Shown: positions 36,560-46,531, numbered from the stretch's first letter. The stretch: DNA of 64,000 bases from an unicellular cyanobacterium SU3 (GCA_002172675.1 NETF01000110.1:101758-165757), one strand, 5' to 3'. The notes: generated by a model not told the origin, from the letters alone. Numbers and translations are program-made.

Positions 36560-37582
36560 CTAACTCATTTGTTGTTTTTTCTCTTTTTTGAGATCCCGAC
36601 TCCCTGCTGCAGCGAGTTCTGCATCCATCAGAGTTTGTCCCGTTGCCGCTAAATAGACATCATCGAGACTAGGACGAGATTGAGCTAAGCTGAAGATGGG
36701 TAAATTAGCTTGTTCTAAGGTTTGCTCAATTTTGCTCAAGGAATTACTACCCGTCGAAACAATTAAATTGAGAGAGTTTCCTTGAGAGGGGTTAATAATA
36801 ATTTCTTCAACAAAGGGTAAGGTTTCTAGGACATCTTTGGCTTTTTCGGCTTTGGCCATCGGTGAAAATTCTTCTATTCTTAGGGTAACGCGATCGCCGC
36901 CTAACCGATCTTTTAGTTGGGATGGGGTTCCGTAAGCAATGACTTCTCCTTGATCGATAATGGCCACATGGTCAGCTAAAGCGTCAATTTCTTCAAGATA
37001 ATGACTGGTGATCAGTACCGTTGTTCCGGCTGCCTTGAGTTGTTTAAGGAAGTCCCAAACGATGAAGCGACTTTCAATGTCTAATCCTACCGTTGGCTCA
37101 TCCAACACTAACACATCTGGTTGATGGAGGAGTCCGGCGGCTAAGTCGAGACGTTTACGAATCCCTCCGGAGTAGGTTCCGGTTTTGCGATCGCTGTATT
37201 CGTCTAAGTCTAATAAGCTCAATAATTGCTCAATTCTTGCTTTTGCTGCTTTTTTGGGCAAATGATACAAGTCTGCTTGTAATTCTAGTAATTCTCGCCC
37301 TGTTAACATTTTATCTAGGGCTACTTCTTGGGCGACATAGCCTAAGCGATTTCTGACAGTTTTAGGGTTATTTAGGGCAGAAACCCCTTTGACTTCAATT
37401 TTGCCACTATCGGGTTTCGCTAGGGTACATAAACAGCGAATGGTGGTGGTTTTGCCTGACCCATTGGGACCTAAAAGGCCGAAGATTTCTCCTGTTTCAA
37501 TAGTAAACGTGATGTTTTTTAGGGCTTCTACTGTGCCATAATTTTTTTTTAGGGAGTCAATGACAACGATCGGATTATTCAT
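36560..37582 (-). CDS. ABC exporter ATPase, DrrA type
   Basis: 340 residues. Walker A GPNGSGKTTT (about 38-47), Q-loop VAQEV, signature YSGGIRKRLDLA, Walker B VLVLDEPT and H-loop ITSHY are all intact. A C-terminal domain of about 100 residues (RVTLRIEEFSPM ... SLDDVYLAATGQ) is the type found in daunorubicin-resistance DrrA proteins, and SLDDVFL-like SLDDVYL is its signature. Drives the permease encoded next. No regulator is adjacent. Confidence 0.9.
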   Translation of the reverse strand: MNNPIVVIDSLKKNYGTVEALKNITFTIETGEIFGLLGPNGSGKTTTIRCLCTLAKPDSGKIEVKGVSALNNPKTVRNRLGYVAQEVALDKMLTGRELLELQADLYHLPKKAAKARIEQLLSLLDLDEYSDRKTGTYSGGIRKRLDLAAGLLHQPDVLVLDEPTVGLDIESRFIVWDFLKQLKAAGTTVLITSHYLEEIDALADHVAIIDQGEVIAYGTPSQLKDRLGGDRVTLRIEEFSPMAKAEKAKDVLETLPFVEEIIINPSQGNSLNLIVSTGSNSLSKIEQTLEQANLPIFSLAQSRPSLDDVYLAATGQTLMDAELAAAGSRDLKKEKKQQMS

Positions 37583-37999
37583 AAATTTGTCTTATTTAAG
37601 ATGATGCTCTATTATTGGTAATCTTCTGATACTCTTCTATTTTATGTATTTCATTAGTTAAGCTGCTTTTTTCGACCTTAAACAAAAATTAAAAATTATT
37701 AGTTTACATACCTGGGTTCAATTTTTTTGTCTTCTTTCTTTGGAGAGATATACACCTATGTCAAAAGCAAGAAGCAATCGTTTTATAAGCTGACCCTTGT
37801 ATTCAAAAGGGAACAGTAGGCCATAAAAAGGTTTTACGTCTTTAAACTATCTCGAGCTTGTTGGTTAGTGCTGTTTTTGTGAAGAATCAAAAGATTGCAC
37901 AATTGACCAAAAATCTATCTTTAAGGAGATTAAAAAGGGAAATAAGTTTAGATAAGCTATGTATTGAGAATTAAAGTAGTTTATCTAGGAGATAATATT
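37583..37999. other. 417-bp gap
   Basis: No gene seen beyond an 11-codon ATG frame at about 37758 that I do not count. Contains AT-rich sequence and, at 37987-37992, AGGAGA, the ribosome binding site of the BON gene. Confidence 0.5.
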
Positions 38000-38479
38000 A
38001 TGATTCTATTAGGAACATCACTATTAGTTATTTTAGGTGTTAGTGGACTTTTATTATTGAGACGTTTTCAAGCATTACGTTTAGCATCAGTGTCACTAGC
38101 GGTGACTATTCTGTTGTTAACAACCATTACCCCTGCTTTAGCAGATAATCAAATAGCTGCATTAGGGGCAAGGGATGAAACTGTATCTGCTGACGAAACT
38201 GACCTAAAATTAAATCCTGGTGCAGGACACTATAGCGGTTTAGAATATGCAGAACGCACAAATGAAGTTCAAAACCCTGTCAGTGATGAGGTAATTAAAC
38301 AAACCATTGACAAAAAAGCAGATGATGGAGTTGTTTTTGCTGTTTCTAATGGTTCTGTAAGACTTTCAGGACAAATTGATAATAAAGAAGATGCTGAAAA
38401 TTTGATTAGTCAAATTAAGGAAATTCCTGGCGTTCATGAAATTACCTTTGATTTAGGGTTAAAAAACGCCGATAGCTAG
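38000..38479 (+). CDS. BON-domain envelope protein
   Basis: 159 residues from ATG 38000, which has AGGAGA 7 bases upstream; the frame opens at a TTG 36 bases earlier. Two hydrophobic segments near the N-terminus (about 2-16 and 23-47, the second ending TPALADN) suggest a membrane anchor and a signal-like segment. A C-terminal BON domain (about 85-155, IKQTIDKKADDGVVFAVSNG and VRLSGQIDNKEDAENLI) follows. BON domains bind phospholipid or other periplasmic ligands. Likely periplasmic and stress-related; the role is inference. Confidence 0.8.
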   Translation: MILLGTSLLVILGVSGLLLLRRFQALRLASVSLAVTILLLTTITPALADNQIAALGARDETVSADETDLKLNPGAGHYSGLEYAERTNEVQNPVSDEVIKQTIDKKADDGVVFAVSNGSVRLSGQIDNKEDAENLISQIKEIPGVHEITFDLGLKNADS

Positions 38480-38586
38480 AACAGTTATCAGTGAACAGTA
38501 ATTATTATTTGTGTTGCTTTCTAACAATTAAGTAATATAGAGTTAGAGGAGAGGATAATTAACTCTTTCCTCTAATTATTTTTGTA

Positions 38587-40851
38587 CTACACTCGATGAT
38601 TAGCAACAGCCCCCAACAGAGGCAAGTTTAATGATTTAATTTCTTTAACTGCTCTTTTAAAGATAGATTGAGATGTTTTTTGAATTGTAGCGACTAAAAT
38701 AATGCCATCAGTTTGTTTAGCCATAAATTTGATATCGGAACTGAGGAAAAAGGAAGGAGTATCATAAATAACTAAATCATAAGTTTTTCCTAGTTCTTCG
38801 ATGAGACTATTAAACTTCGGAGACCATAGATATTTTCGAGAAGGTTTGAGGGTTTCCCCCATGGGTAATACGGATAAATTATCTATATCTTGAACCGACT
38901 CAATAATGGCTTGAGGTGATATTTGTCCCTGAAGAACATCGATTAGTCCTTTGTGATTAGAAACATTTAATAGATTGTGAAGTTGAGGATGAGAAAAATT
39001 AGTATCGACTAATAATACCTGTTGACCTTTTTGCGCTGCATTAATGGCTAAATTAACGGCTACGGTTGAACAACCATCTTCAGGTTCGGCAGAACATACA
39101 ATTAAAGAACGAAGATTCGTCCCTTGCTCTTGTATATATAATTGTAGGTAGAGATCATCAAATGCTTCAAGAAAATTTGAGTCTTGAGTCGGTAAAAATA
39201 AAGCTTCTTCTTCTATTGATTCGTGATAATTATCATTAGAAACGGTTTCAACAATGTCTGGTTTTGTCTGGGGTAAATGGGAAATAGAGATGCCATTGGA
39301 TAAAACAGCACGATCATCTTTAGGTATTTCACCTAATAAGGGAATACCTAGCAGTTGAGATATATCTTCGGCAGTGTAAAAAATATTTTGACGTTTTTCC
39401 CAGAGAAATGCGAGTCCACCCCCCAATAAAAGACCTGCCATTACCCCTGCGAGGAGTTTCTTTTTGCGACTGGGGGGAGCTCCGATAGGACTTCCTTGGG
39501 CATCGAGAGGAATTTGAGGTTTAGAGATTAATTGCCAAGGTAGTTCCTGTGCAGCTTCAACTTTGAGGGTTTCTCGTTGTAGAAGCAATTTATTAAGAAT
39601 TTCTTCAGTCAACTGAATTTGACGTTCAAGATCGCTATACTCATTAATTAAATTAGGATAGCGTTTAACCTGTTGTTCAAGTTGTTGTTTAGTTGGTTTG
39701 ATTGCCTCTAATTGAGCTTGTAAACTTTCAATTTGATTAGTGGTTTCTAATAATTGTTGAATGAGTCCGAGGCGAGTGGGATCTTGAAATTCTAATGCGT
39801 TAGAGTTGGGGGAAACGGATAACCCATTTTTAGTAATAATTTCTTGTGTCGTTTGATTGAGTAATGTTTCAACATTGCGTCGTTGCTCTTGCAAGTCTTG
39901 AACTTGGGGACTGTTATCCGTAAAAGTCGCTGAAGCAACAGCAATTTGACTATCAATTTGTTGTAATTGAGATAAGAGCGCCACCCTGGTAGGATCTTGA
40001 CTTAGGGTGGCAGCAGCAAAAGCTTCCTCAGAGGATAATTTAAGTTGTTGTTGTAAAGAATTAGCTACTTTTCTTTGAGCTTCAAGTTGGGTATTAAGGT
40101 TTAATTTTTGTTGTTCTAAGCTAGTAATTTGACTGAGAACTTCTTGATTTTTGGGTAGGGGATCTACTAAATCGTAGTTTTGTCTAAGTTCTTTTTGTTG
40201 AGCTTTCAGTTTTGTTAATCTTTCTTGTAATTCTGGCAGTTGTTCATCAATAAATTTAACCCCCGCCTTAATATTAGTTTCTCGATCTTCAGAACTGTAT
40301 TCAAGAAAAGCATCGGATGCCGTTTGAAGAACGTTTAAAACTTCTTGGGGATTTTTTCCTGTATAAGAAACTAGAAAGATTTTTGTATCTGCTCCTCTTC
40401 CTTGTCCCACCTGAGCGCGGTTTACCTTGAAATTTTCTCGCAAATCTTTCCAGATGGCTGGTACTGAGCGGATGGGTTCTTTTTCGTGAACTTCGCGAGC
40501 AATATTAAACGTCATTTCTGGATTGGTGAGAAAATAAAGATTTGTCGGATAATCTAGGGCAAATAAATCGTCACGGGGAACTCCTTGAGTACGAGTCAGG
40601 GTAGTAGGATCTGTTAGCTTACCACTAGCGGTGATCGGTTCAACCAATAACAAGAAGTTTCCAGTATAAGTATAAGGATCTTGGCTACTCCATAGCCAAG
40701 CCCCCAAAGTAGTCAAACAGGTCAATCCACCAATTAACCAAGCTTTTCTTAAAAAAGTTCGTAAATAGGGGCGAAAATTTAGTCCTTTCCCTTCGGAAGA
40801 ACCGCCTTCTTCAAGTTCTTCTACTGGTAAATCTGGTAATGATGTAGTCAC
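38587..40851 (-). CDS. Wzc-like polysaccharide copolymerase with degenerate kinase domain
   Basis: 754 residues. N-terminal Wzz domain with the first transmembrane helix near 37-53 and the second near 466-485. Between them lies a long periplasmic coiled coil (about 190-440). The C-terminal domain has the BY-kinase fold but a changed Walker A: SAEPEDGCST at 587-596, where Cys594 replaces the essential Lys (GKST in the family). The A' motif is VLLVDTNFSHP (Asn for the second Asp). Walker B LVIYDTPS is intact. No tyrosine cluster ends the chain (AVANHRV). It probably regulates polysaccharide chain length without kinase activity; this is inference. Confidence 0.85.
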   Translation of the reverse strand: MTTSLPDLPVEELEEGGSSEGKGLNFRPYLRTFLRKAWLIGGLTCLTTLGAWLWSSQDPYTYTGNFLLLVEPITASGKLTDPTTLTRTQGVPRDDLFALDYPTNLYFLTNPEMTFNIAREVHEKEPIRSVPAIWKDLRENFKVNRAQVGQGRGADTKIFLVSYTGKNPQEVLNVLQTASDAFLEYSSEDRETNIKAGVKFIDEQLPELQERLTKLKAQQKELRQNYDLVDPLPKNQEVLSQITSLEQQKLNLNTQLEAQRKVANSLQQQLKLSSEEAFAAATLSQDPTRVALLSQLQQIDSQIAVASATFTDNSPQVQDLQEQRRNVETLLNQTTQEIITKNGLSVSPNSNALEFQDPTRLGLIQQLLETTNQIESLQAQLEAIKPTKQQLEQQVKRYPNLINEYSDLERQIQLTEEILNKLLLQRETLKVEAAQELPWQLISKPQIPLDAQGSPIGAPPSRKKKLLAGVMAGLLLGGGLAFLWEKRQNIFYTAEDISQLLGIPLLGEIPKDDRAVLSNGISISHLPQTKPDIVETVSNDNYHESIEEEALFLPTQDSNFLEAFDDLYLQLYIQEQGTNLRSLIVCSAEPEDGCSTVAVNLAINAAQKGQQVLLVDTNFSHPQLHNLLNVSNHKGLIDVLQGQISPQAIIESVQDIDNLSVLPMGETLKPSRKYLWSPKFNSLIEELGKTYDLVIYDTPSFFLSSDIKFMAKQTDGIILVATIQKTSQSIFKRAVKEIKSLNLPLLGAVANHRV

Positions 40852-40945
40852 GAATCACCTTATTATTGACATTAATATAATAGTTTAATTTTAGCACCAG
40901 TTTTTGCTACCGTTTTTTCAAGTTAAGTTAGTGATTAGCATGGTT

Positions 40946-42655
40946 TTAAGAGGATTTTACAGTTTTAATCACTGGCATTTGTTCGAGGAGAACCGTAAAA
41001 GTCACCGTAGAACCGAGTCCTTCTCCCATGCTATAAAATTCGACTTGTCCCCCCATCGCTTGCACTAGCTTTTGAGAAATAGCTAAACCCAATCCAGTTC
41101 CGCCATAAGCTTTGGTATGAGATCCATCAACCTGGACAAATTTTTCAAATAGTTTGGCTTGTTTATCAAGGGACACCCCAATACCTGTGTCAGTAACACT
41201 GACTTTCACTAAGCCAGGGAATTCTTGATCTTGATGTTCTATTTTCTTTTTAACAATCTCTGCATTAACCACAATACTGCCCTCATGGGTGAATTTAATG
41301 GCATTACTGACTAAATTGAGCATGACTTGTAGCAGTCGCTGATAATTACCATAAACCATGATGGGGGTTAAGGTACTGGGTAGTTTACTGCGAAACTCCA
41401 GATGCTTGCGTTGGGTTTGGGGTAAGGTGAAGTTATCAACCGCTTGGAATAATTCGGCTAGTTCAACACACCCTAATTCGAGATCCATTTTACCGGCTTC
41501 AATTTTGGCAATGTCGAGAATATCATTAATGAGATTGAGGAGGTGTAGGGCTGATTTATGTGCCTCTTCGAGGAATTCTTGTTGTTCTTGAGCATCGTCT
41601 GCCATCCCGTCTAAAATCAGTTTAAGAAAGCCAATAATCCCATTCAAAGGGGTTCTGAGTTCGTGGGTGGTGCTGGCTAAGAAGTCACTTTTGAGACGGG
41701 ATGCTTCTTCGGCTGCGAGGGTGGCTTGTTCTAGTTCTTGATAAAGCGTCGCATGGGCGATCGCTGTTCCCACTTGATCGGCTAATTCTTGGATCAGTTC
41801 GATTTCGGCAGGACACCAATAACGACTGCGATCGCATTGTTGTAAACAAATCAACCCATTACGTTGATTTTGATAAAAGGTGGAAATAATTAAAATCGAT
41901 TGTATTTGATGGCAATCTTCGACTAAGTGTTCAAAAATGAGCGGTTCTCGTTGATTTAAGGCTTGTTGCCACCAAGGGTCTTTTTCTGGACTGAAACGGT
42001 TTCCTAATTGCGAGGTGTAATAGGGCGTACAATATTCTGCTTTGATATCTAAATACTCTTGATCTGGTCCAATGGCAACCATCAGGCAACGACTCACTTG
42101 CAAAGCTTCTCCAAGACTATCTACGGTTTGCTGCCATATCGTTTCTAAGTTGAGTGTGCGTCTAATTTTTCTGGCGATTTTGGTGAGGAGTTTTTGATAG
42201 GGGTCGGGATGGGTTGGTAAAGCAGAATTATTAATTAAACTGAGATCGTTATCTTGTAAGCGATGTCCCATCACTAACACAGTGGTTGCTGGTTTTGCTT
42301 TTTTAAAGATAGGACTAATGACTAATTCTAGGGGGAAGGATTGACCTTTATATTCAAATTGACAATAACATTGTTCAGGGATTTTTCTTTCTAAGACCCG
42401 TCTAATTCTTTCATAATAAGCGTCTGGGGAGGCTGGTTTCAGGCTTTGTTCTGGAAAAAAACCGATAATATCTTCTGGTTCAATGGCTAATTCTTCCCCT
42501 AAATCTCCGTAAAATGACAAGTATTTTCCTGATCTATCTTGAACATATACTAACTCAGTTTCTAATGCTTGCCAGAAGGCAGGGTCGGTCATGGGATTTG
42601 ATGCCATTTCATTGGCTTGAATCTGAGTGTTGTGTCGTTTGATCAAGGATTTCAT
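40946..42655 (-). CDS. PAS-GAF sensor histidine kinase
   Basis: 569 residues. An N-terminal PAS-like domain (about 25-130, LVYVQDRSGKYLSF), a GAF domain (about 155-305, RTLNLETIWQQTVDSLGEAL with YWCPAEIELIQELADQVGTAI), a coiled connector, a HisKA domain with H-box ASTTHELRTPLNG (about residue 335), and an HATPase with NLVSNAIKFT, DTGIGVS and GTGLGLAIS. No membrane segment. Soluble GAF kinases of this type often sense small molecules or bilins, but no bilin-binding Cys is evident. No response regulator gene is adjacent. It lies 94 bases upstream of the Wzc-like gene on the same strand. Confidence 0.9.
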   Translation of the reverse strand: MKSLIKRHNTQIQANEMASNPMTDPAFWQALETELVYVQDRSGKYLSFYGDLGEELAIEPEDIIGFFPEQSLKPASPDAYYERIRRVLERKIPEQCYCQFEYKGQSFPLELVISPIFKKAKPATTVLVMGHRLQDNDLSLINNSALPTHPDPYQKLLTKIARKIRRTLNLETIWQQTVDSLGEALQVSRCLMVAIGPDQEYLDIKAEYCTPYYTSQLGNRFSPEKDPWWQQALNQREPLIFEHLVEDCHQIQSILIISTFYQNQRNGLICLQQCDRSRYWCPAEIELIQELADQVGTAIAHATLYQELEQATLAAEEASRLKSDFLASTTHELRTPLNGIIGFLKLILDGMADDAQEQQEFLEEAHKSALHLLNLINDILDIAKIEAGKMDLELGCVELAELFQAVDNFTLPQTQRKHLEFRSKLPSTLTPIMVYGNYQRLLQVMLNLVSNAIKFTHEGSIVVNAEIVKKKIEHQDQEFPGLVKVSVTDTGIGVSLDKQAKLFEKFVQVDGSHTKAYGGTGLGLAISQKLVQAMGGQVEFYSMGEGLGSTVTFTVLLEQMPVIKTVKSS

Positions 42656-42833
42656 GGGTCATTGTTTTAAAGTGGGCAGGATTGGGGAAGACATAAAATT
42701 TAATATTGAGAGAAATATCCTTTTCTCTCATCTAAGCAACGTTGTTCATTGTCATATCCCGATAGACTTAATATGCCCTAACATTCAGCTAAAACTATCA
42801 ATTCCCTTCGGGAGAGGGGATACTTGCAAAGGT

Positions 42834-42888
42834 GTGGGGAGTAGGGGAGTAGGGGAGCAGAGGAGCAGAGGAGCAGGGAGCAGGGAGA
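42834..42888. repeat. GGGGAGTA/GGAGCAG short tandem repeat array
   Basis: About 55 bp of 7- and 8-base purine-rich units (GGGGAGTA, then GAGGAGCA, then GGGAGCA). It lies just downstream of the phoX gene. Related arrays are at 6763-6794 and 11309-11334. These match the heptameric short tandem repeats (STRR) known in cyanobacteria. Confidence 0.8.
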
Positions 42889-42901
42889 ATATTTTGAGGT
42901 A

Positions 42902-45121
42902 TTAGGTTTTGTTACTAACTCTAACGGCAATAACCGCAGGACGAGGGGCATCATTAGACTGTTTATTGGGCCAGTTGGAACCTAAGGGAACGGTTCGGGT
43001 TTGCATAAATTCTTTCCCTGAGGTGGTCAACATAGAAAACTCTCGCACTTCACTAGCCTCGTCTTGACGGGTTCCGTGGGTTTCTCCTGGATGTTGTACC
43101 GCTAAAAATAGGGTCTGTTGATCCTGTGTCAACCAGGGGCCGGTCATTTCGACTTCCATTGGTCCGATGGCAAAAGGAAAGGCCATTCCTTTATTTTCTC
43201 CATGGAGGGGTAAATACCATAGAGTATTATTCCCAAAGATCCCGACAAGGCTTTTTGTACTGACTGGTTCCCCATCTTGAATGCGGTTTTTAATTTCTTT
43301 GTTATGACCACTGGTAGACATATCTGTTACCATCCATAAGTCGCCTTGGTTATCAAACATCAGGTTATCGGGGTTAGAAAAGCCCATTCCTCCCTTAGCA
43401 GGTTCTCCCCCTGTGGCTAAAATATCCCAACGAAAACCCATAGCAGCCGGGTCATTTTCGTCTTCTATAATTTTCATGATCCAGCCATATTCATAATTCA
43501 TTTCCCCATCCGGACCCTGAAAGACCGCTTTATCAGGCCCGCCATCACCCCCAGGGGTTCCCGAGGTAAAGGTAATGTATAAAACTCCATTTTCGTCGAT
43601 TTCTGTGTCTTCTGGACGGGCTGTACAGGTGATTCCGGCTGAATTTCCAGCAAAATGAGCATCGATTAAAATTGCTCCTTGTTTTTCTTCTGGGGTTCCC
43701 ACATAGAGATTCCCTAGGGTTTGAAATTGATTTTTAAAGATGATGATATCTTGATCGTCGGTAACTTCCATCATTCCCCCGACTTGGCGATCGCTGTTGG
43801 GTAAGGTAACTAAACCCCCTTGAACGGTTGAAGGTAATATTGGATCGATAGGGGTTTCAGGAGTTAAAGCCACCCATTTTCCAGTTCCGTCGGCGTTAAA
43901 TACAGCGCCGTATAACATTCCTGAGTCCATTAATTTAGAGTTTTTCTTATCTTGGGGATCGATAATATTGCCATCTGAGACAAACTTATAAAGATGTCCC
44001 CCTCTGCGATCGCATCCTGAATAAACGGCTAATTTTTTACCTATTTCGGCACGAAAGGCCACTGCTTCATGACGATAACGCCCTAACCAAGTATGTTTTG
44101 TCCCATAATCATTTTTATCACTGGGATCAATTTCTACCATCCAACCATATTTATTGCCAGCTAAACCAAATACATTCCCCCGTCCATCGAGATATTCTTC
44201 GGTCATCAAAAAAGGGGTAACAGAGGGGTCTAAGGATGAACCATCGGCCATGACGGATTCAGGAACTTGATCTTGAATATTTTCTTCTGCACTAAATACG
44301 GTTCCCCAGGGTGTGGTTCCTCCGGCACAGTTTTGAAAGGTTCCGATAATTTTACTGCCTAAACTGTCCTCATAACCGAGTTTATTCGTTTTCTCAAAAA
44401 TGTTTACCCCTGGTCCTGTGGCTTTAAGATAATGACCATCTTTTAAACCTGATATTCCGGTAATGCGTCTATCTGCTTCTGAATAGGTGCGTTGCCATTG
44501 TCCTTGAGAATTTTTTTTCAAAGAAATGACTCCCATGCCTTGGTCAATTAATGCTTCAGAGGCGATCGCTTCTATTTTAGCTTTGAGGGGATCAGTTTTG
44601 GCTAATTTAAAGGCATTTATTTTACCCTCGTTTTTATCTGCCATCCCTTTTACTTCTTGAAAAGGAAGGGTTTGACCTATTACTTTTTCATAGGTTTCTC
44701 TCCAAGTTTTTCCACTAATATATTCAAAATTAATGGTTAAAAATCCCTCATTTGGTGCAGTTTCAATTAAGGATAAATAATCATTATTATACCCAAAGCG
44801 AGAGTCCCCTACTTTGTCTCCCCATTGAGCAATAACATCATAGGTAAATCCTTCTGGTAATACCACATCGTCAATGACTTCATAAGTCTGATAAACTACT
44901 TTTTGTTGTTCGTCGCTTAAATAGTCACTGGCTAAAGGAATCGGTATTTTAACAGGGGTAAAGGTCAATGATTGACTACCTTTAATGATTTTATTAATCT
45001 TATCTTTACCTTGATTTGCCATCATCAAAGGACTAGATAAACCCTTAGTTCCTTGAGACAACAGGGCTGTCCCTGTAGTGACTCCTAAAAATTTCAATAA
45101 ATCCCGTCTTTTTATTCTCAT
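42902..45121 (-). CDS. phoX: PhoX-type (DUF839) secreted phosphatase
   Basis: 739 residues. Tat signal MRIKRRDLLKFLG with twin Arg at 5-6 sends it folded to the periplasm. The body is a DUF839/PhoX beta propeller: DSRFGYNNDYLSLI, FQNCAGGTTPWGTVFSAEEN (the Cys/Thr/Glu-rich active-site block), WMVEIDPSD, RHEAVA and GFSNPDNLMFD. PhoX is a Ca2+/Fe3+-dependent alkaline phosphatase releasing phosphate from organic phosphate under starvation. DUF839 proteins of other function exist, but this block set fits PhoX well. No clear Pho box was recognised upstream. Confidence 0.82.
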   Translation of the reverse strand: MRIKRRDLLKFLGVTTGTALLSQGTKGLSSPLMMANQGKDKINKIIKGSQSLTFTPVKIPIPLASDYLSDEQQKVVYQTYEVIDDVVLPEGFTYDVIAQWGDKVGDSRFGYNNDYLSLIETAPNEGFLTINFEYISGKTWRETYEKVIGQTLPFQEVKGMADKNEGKINAFKLAKTDPLKAKIEAIASEALIDQGMGVISLKKNSQGQWQRTYSEADRRITGISGLKDGHYLKATGPGVNIFEKTNKLGYEDSLGSKIIGTFQNCAGGTTPWGTVFSAEENIQDQVPESVMADGSSLDPSVTPFLMTEEYLDGRGNVFGLAGNKYGWMVEIDPSDKNDYGTKHTWLGRYRHEAVAFRAEIGKKLAVYSGCDRRGGHLYKFVSDGNIIDPQDKKNSKLMDSGMLYGAVFNADGTGKWVALTPETPIDPILPSTVQGGLVTLPNSDRQVGGMMEVTDDQDIIIFKNQFQTLGNLYVGTPEEKQGAILIDAHFAGNSAGITCTARPEDTEIDENGVLYITFTSGTPGGDGGPDKAVFQGPDGEMNYEYGWIMKIIEDENDPAAMGFRWDILATGGEPAKGGMGFSNPDNLMFDNQGDLWMVTDMSTSGHNKEIKNRIQDGEPVSTKSLVGIFGNNTLWYLPLHGENKGMAFPFAIGPMEVEMTGPWLTQDQQTLFLAVQHPGETHGTRQDEASEVREFSMLTTSGKEFMQTRTVPLGSNWPNKQSNDAPRPAVIAVRVSNKT

Positions 45122-45475
45122 AAACTTCTCTTAAACTTGTCAATATTTTGTTTCTAAGCTAAATATGATAGCCTATATTAGTTACATGACCAACAACTAA
45201 TAATTTCTAATAGCAGTTGATATGATTTTTGTTTTGCAACTCTGTTATAAGTGACTATTTCTTAGGGAGTAACAGTTTAGTTATTTTTCAATACTGATTT
45301 TTAAAATCTTTTCCCTTTAAAGACTGTTCCTAAACGAAATGTTAAATAGTGGACTGTTTCACCTAATAAGTGTGCATTAGATTTCATGGAGTGCAAGCAT
45401 ACTCCTAATCCGTTAAGTATCAATCCCTTTCTTTTAAAAAAGGCTAATTATTAATTGTTAATTATGAATTATTAA
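45122..45475. other. 354-bp gap upstream of phoX
   Basis: No gene seen. It must contain the phoX promoter. No convincing direct repeat of a Pho-box type was recognised. Ends in short A/T-rich repeats of TTAATTA type before msrA. Confidence 0.5.
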
Positions 45476-45934
45476 TTAAATATCTTGTTTCTTTTCAAAA
45501 TATTGTTGATGATAATCTTCAGCCAAATAATAATCAGATGCTTTTTTGATTTCTGTGACAATATCTTTATCATATTGATCAGAATTCTGAAGTTTCCGTT
45601 TAGAGTCCCTGGCTATTTTTTCTTGTTGAGAATTATGATAAAAAATGACAGAACGATATTGCTCACCGCGATCGGCTCCTTGACGGTTTAAACTGGTAGG
45701 ATCATGAATATTCCAAAACGTTTCTAATAGTTCTCGATAACTAATAATCGTTGGATCATAGTGAACTTGTACCACCTCAGCATGACCGGTTATTCTAGCA
45801 CAAACATCTAAATAACAAGGGTTTGGCCAATGTCCTCCCATATAACCCACAGACGTAAAAACAACACCTTTTAACTGACGAAAAGCAGCTTCTACTCCCC
45901 AAAAACAACCGGCTCCGAATGTTGCTTTATCCAT
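45476..45934 (-). CDS. msrA: peptide methionine-S-sulfoxide reductase MsrA
   Basis: Reduces methionine-S-sulfoxide in proteins. 152 residues, a compact form. The catalytic motif GAGCFWGVEAAF holds Cys9. GYMGGHWPNPCYLDVC and GHAEVVQVHYDP follow, then the RQGADRGEQYRS substrate-binding segment. The end YYLAEDYHQQYFEKKQDI lacks the longer tail of some MsrAs, and no MsrB domain is fused. It lies between phoX and a small membrane protein, all on the minus strand. Confidence 0.93.
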   Translation of the reverse strand: MDKATFGAGCFWGVEAAFRQLKGVVFTSVGYMGGHWPNPCYLDVCARITGHAEVVQVHYDPTIISYRELLETFWNIHDPTSLNRQGADRGEQYRSVIFYHNSQQEKIARDSKRKLQNSDQYDKDIVTEIKKASDYYLAEDYHQQYFEKKQDI

Positions 45935-45952
45935 AAAATTATTATTGATTAA

Positions 45953-46339
45953 TTATGAATTACTTTGGGTACTGCGACGGCCTAATTCATAAACACCGCA
46001 AGCCATACACGCTAAGATACCCATACTAATTGACCAACTTTGGCCTAATCCTAATTCTACTCCCCAATTACATAATCCCCCAAGAATAAAAAAAGGAAGG
46101 ATACTAAAAAGAGAAGCATAAAACGCATTTTGAGATTCCCTTGCTTGACGGGTTTCCTCAAATTCTTCTTGAGAAATATATAGCGATCGCTCAGCAAAAT
46201 TAAACCAACGATTTAACCCTTCTATAATCTTTTCTCTAACGGAAGAAAGCCCTAAATAAAGTGATAATGACCATAAACAAGTACCAGCAATAACAACGGT
46301 ATCAATAGAAAAGCGAAAGGGAATAAAATCAATAACCAT
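45953..46339 (-). CDS. membrane protein, 128 aa
   Basis: Not recognised. Three or four hydrophobic segments (about 14-30, 75-93 and 98-118) with a charged cytosolic stretch between (FNFAERSLYISQEEFEETRQARESQ, used as a landmark from FNFA to ARES). The start ATG 46339 is followed 18 bases after its stop by msrA, so the two may be co-transcribed. Looks like a real cyanobacterial gene with a HIP1 site inside. Confidence 0.6.
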   Translation of the reverse strand: MVIDFIPFRFSIDTVVIAGTCLWSLSLYLGLSSVREKIIEGLNRWFNFAERSLYISQEEFEETRQARESQNAFYASLFSILPFFILGGLCNWGVELGLGQSWSISMGILACMACGVYELGRRSTQSNS

Positions 46340-46531
46340 GATAAATGTAAACTGTTGATTAAAAAAGGATTAACAGTTTTTAGATTTTAACAGAAATAAG
46401 GGAGCATCATCATATTGCTTTCAAGGGTAACGATTACCAAATCTAGTAAAACTATTTAGAATAAAGGGTCAAAGTATTATCAGATAGCCCATCATTAAAG
46501 ATGGAAACATCTACCTCGACCCCTTTTAGTG

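Noticed and set aside
37093..37356. 87-residue plus-strand frame opposite the ABC ATPase gene
   Set aside because: Antisense of a well-supported ABC ATPase with intact motifs.
42627..42905. 92-residue plus-strand frame between the histidine kinase and phoX
   Set aside because: It runs through the purine-rich tandem repeat, has a repetitive GVGEQRSRGAGS translation and no start signal; a product of the repeat.
45122..45475. Pho box upstream of phoX
   Set aside because: No convincing set of spaced direct repeats could be found by eye, so no regulatory site is claimed.
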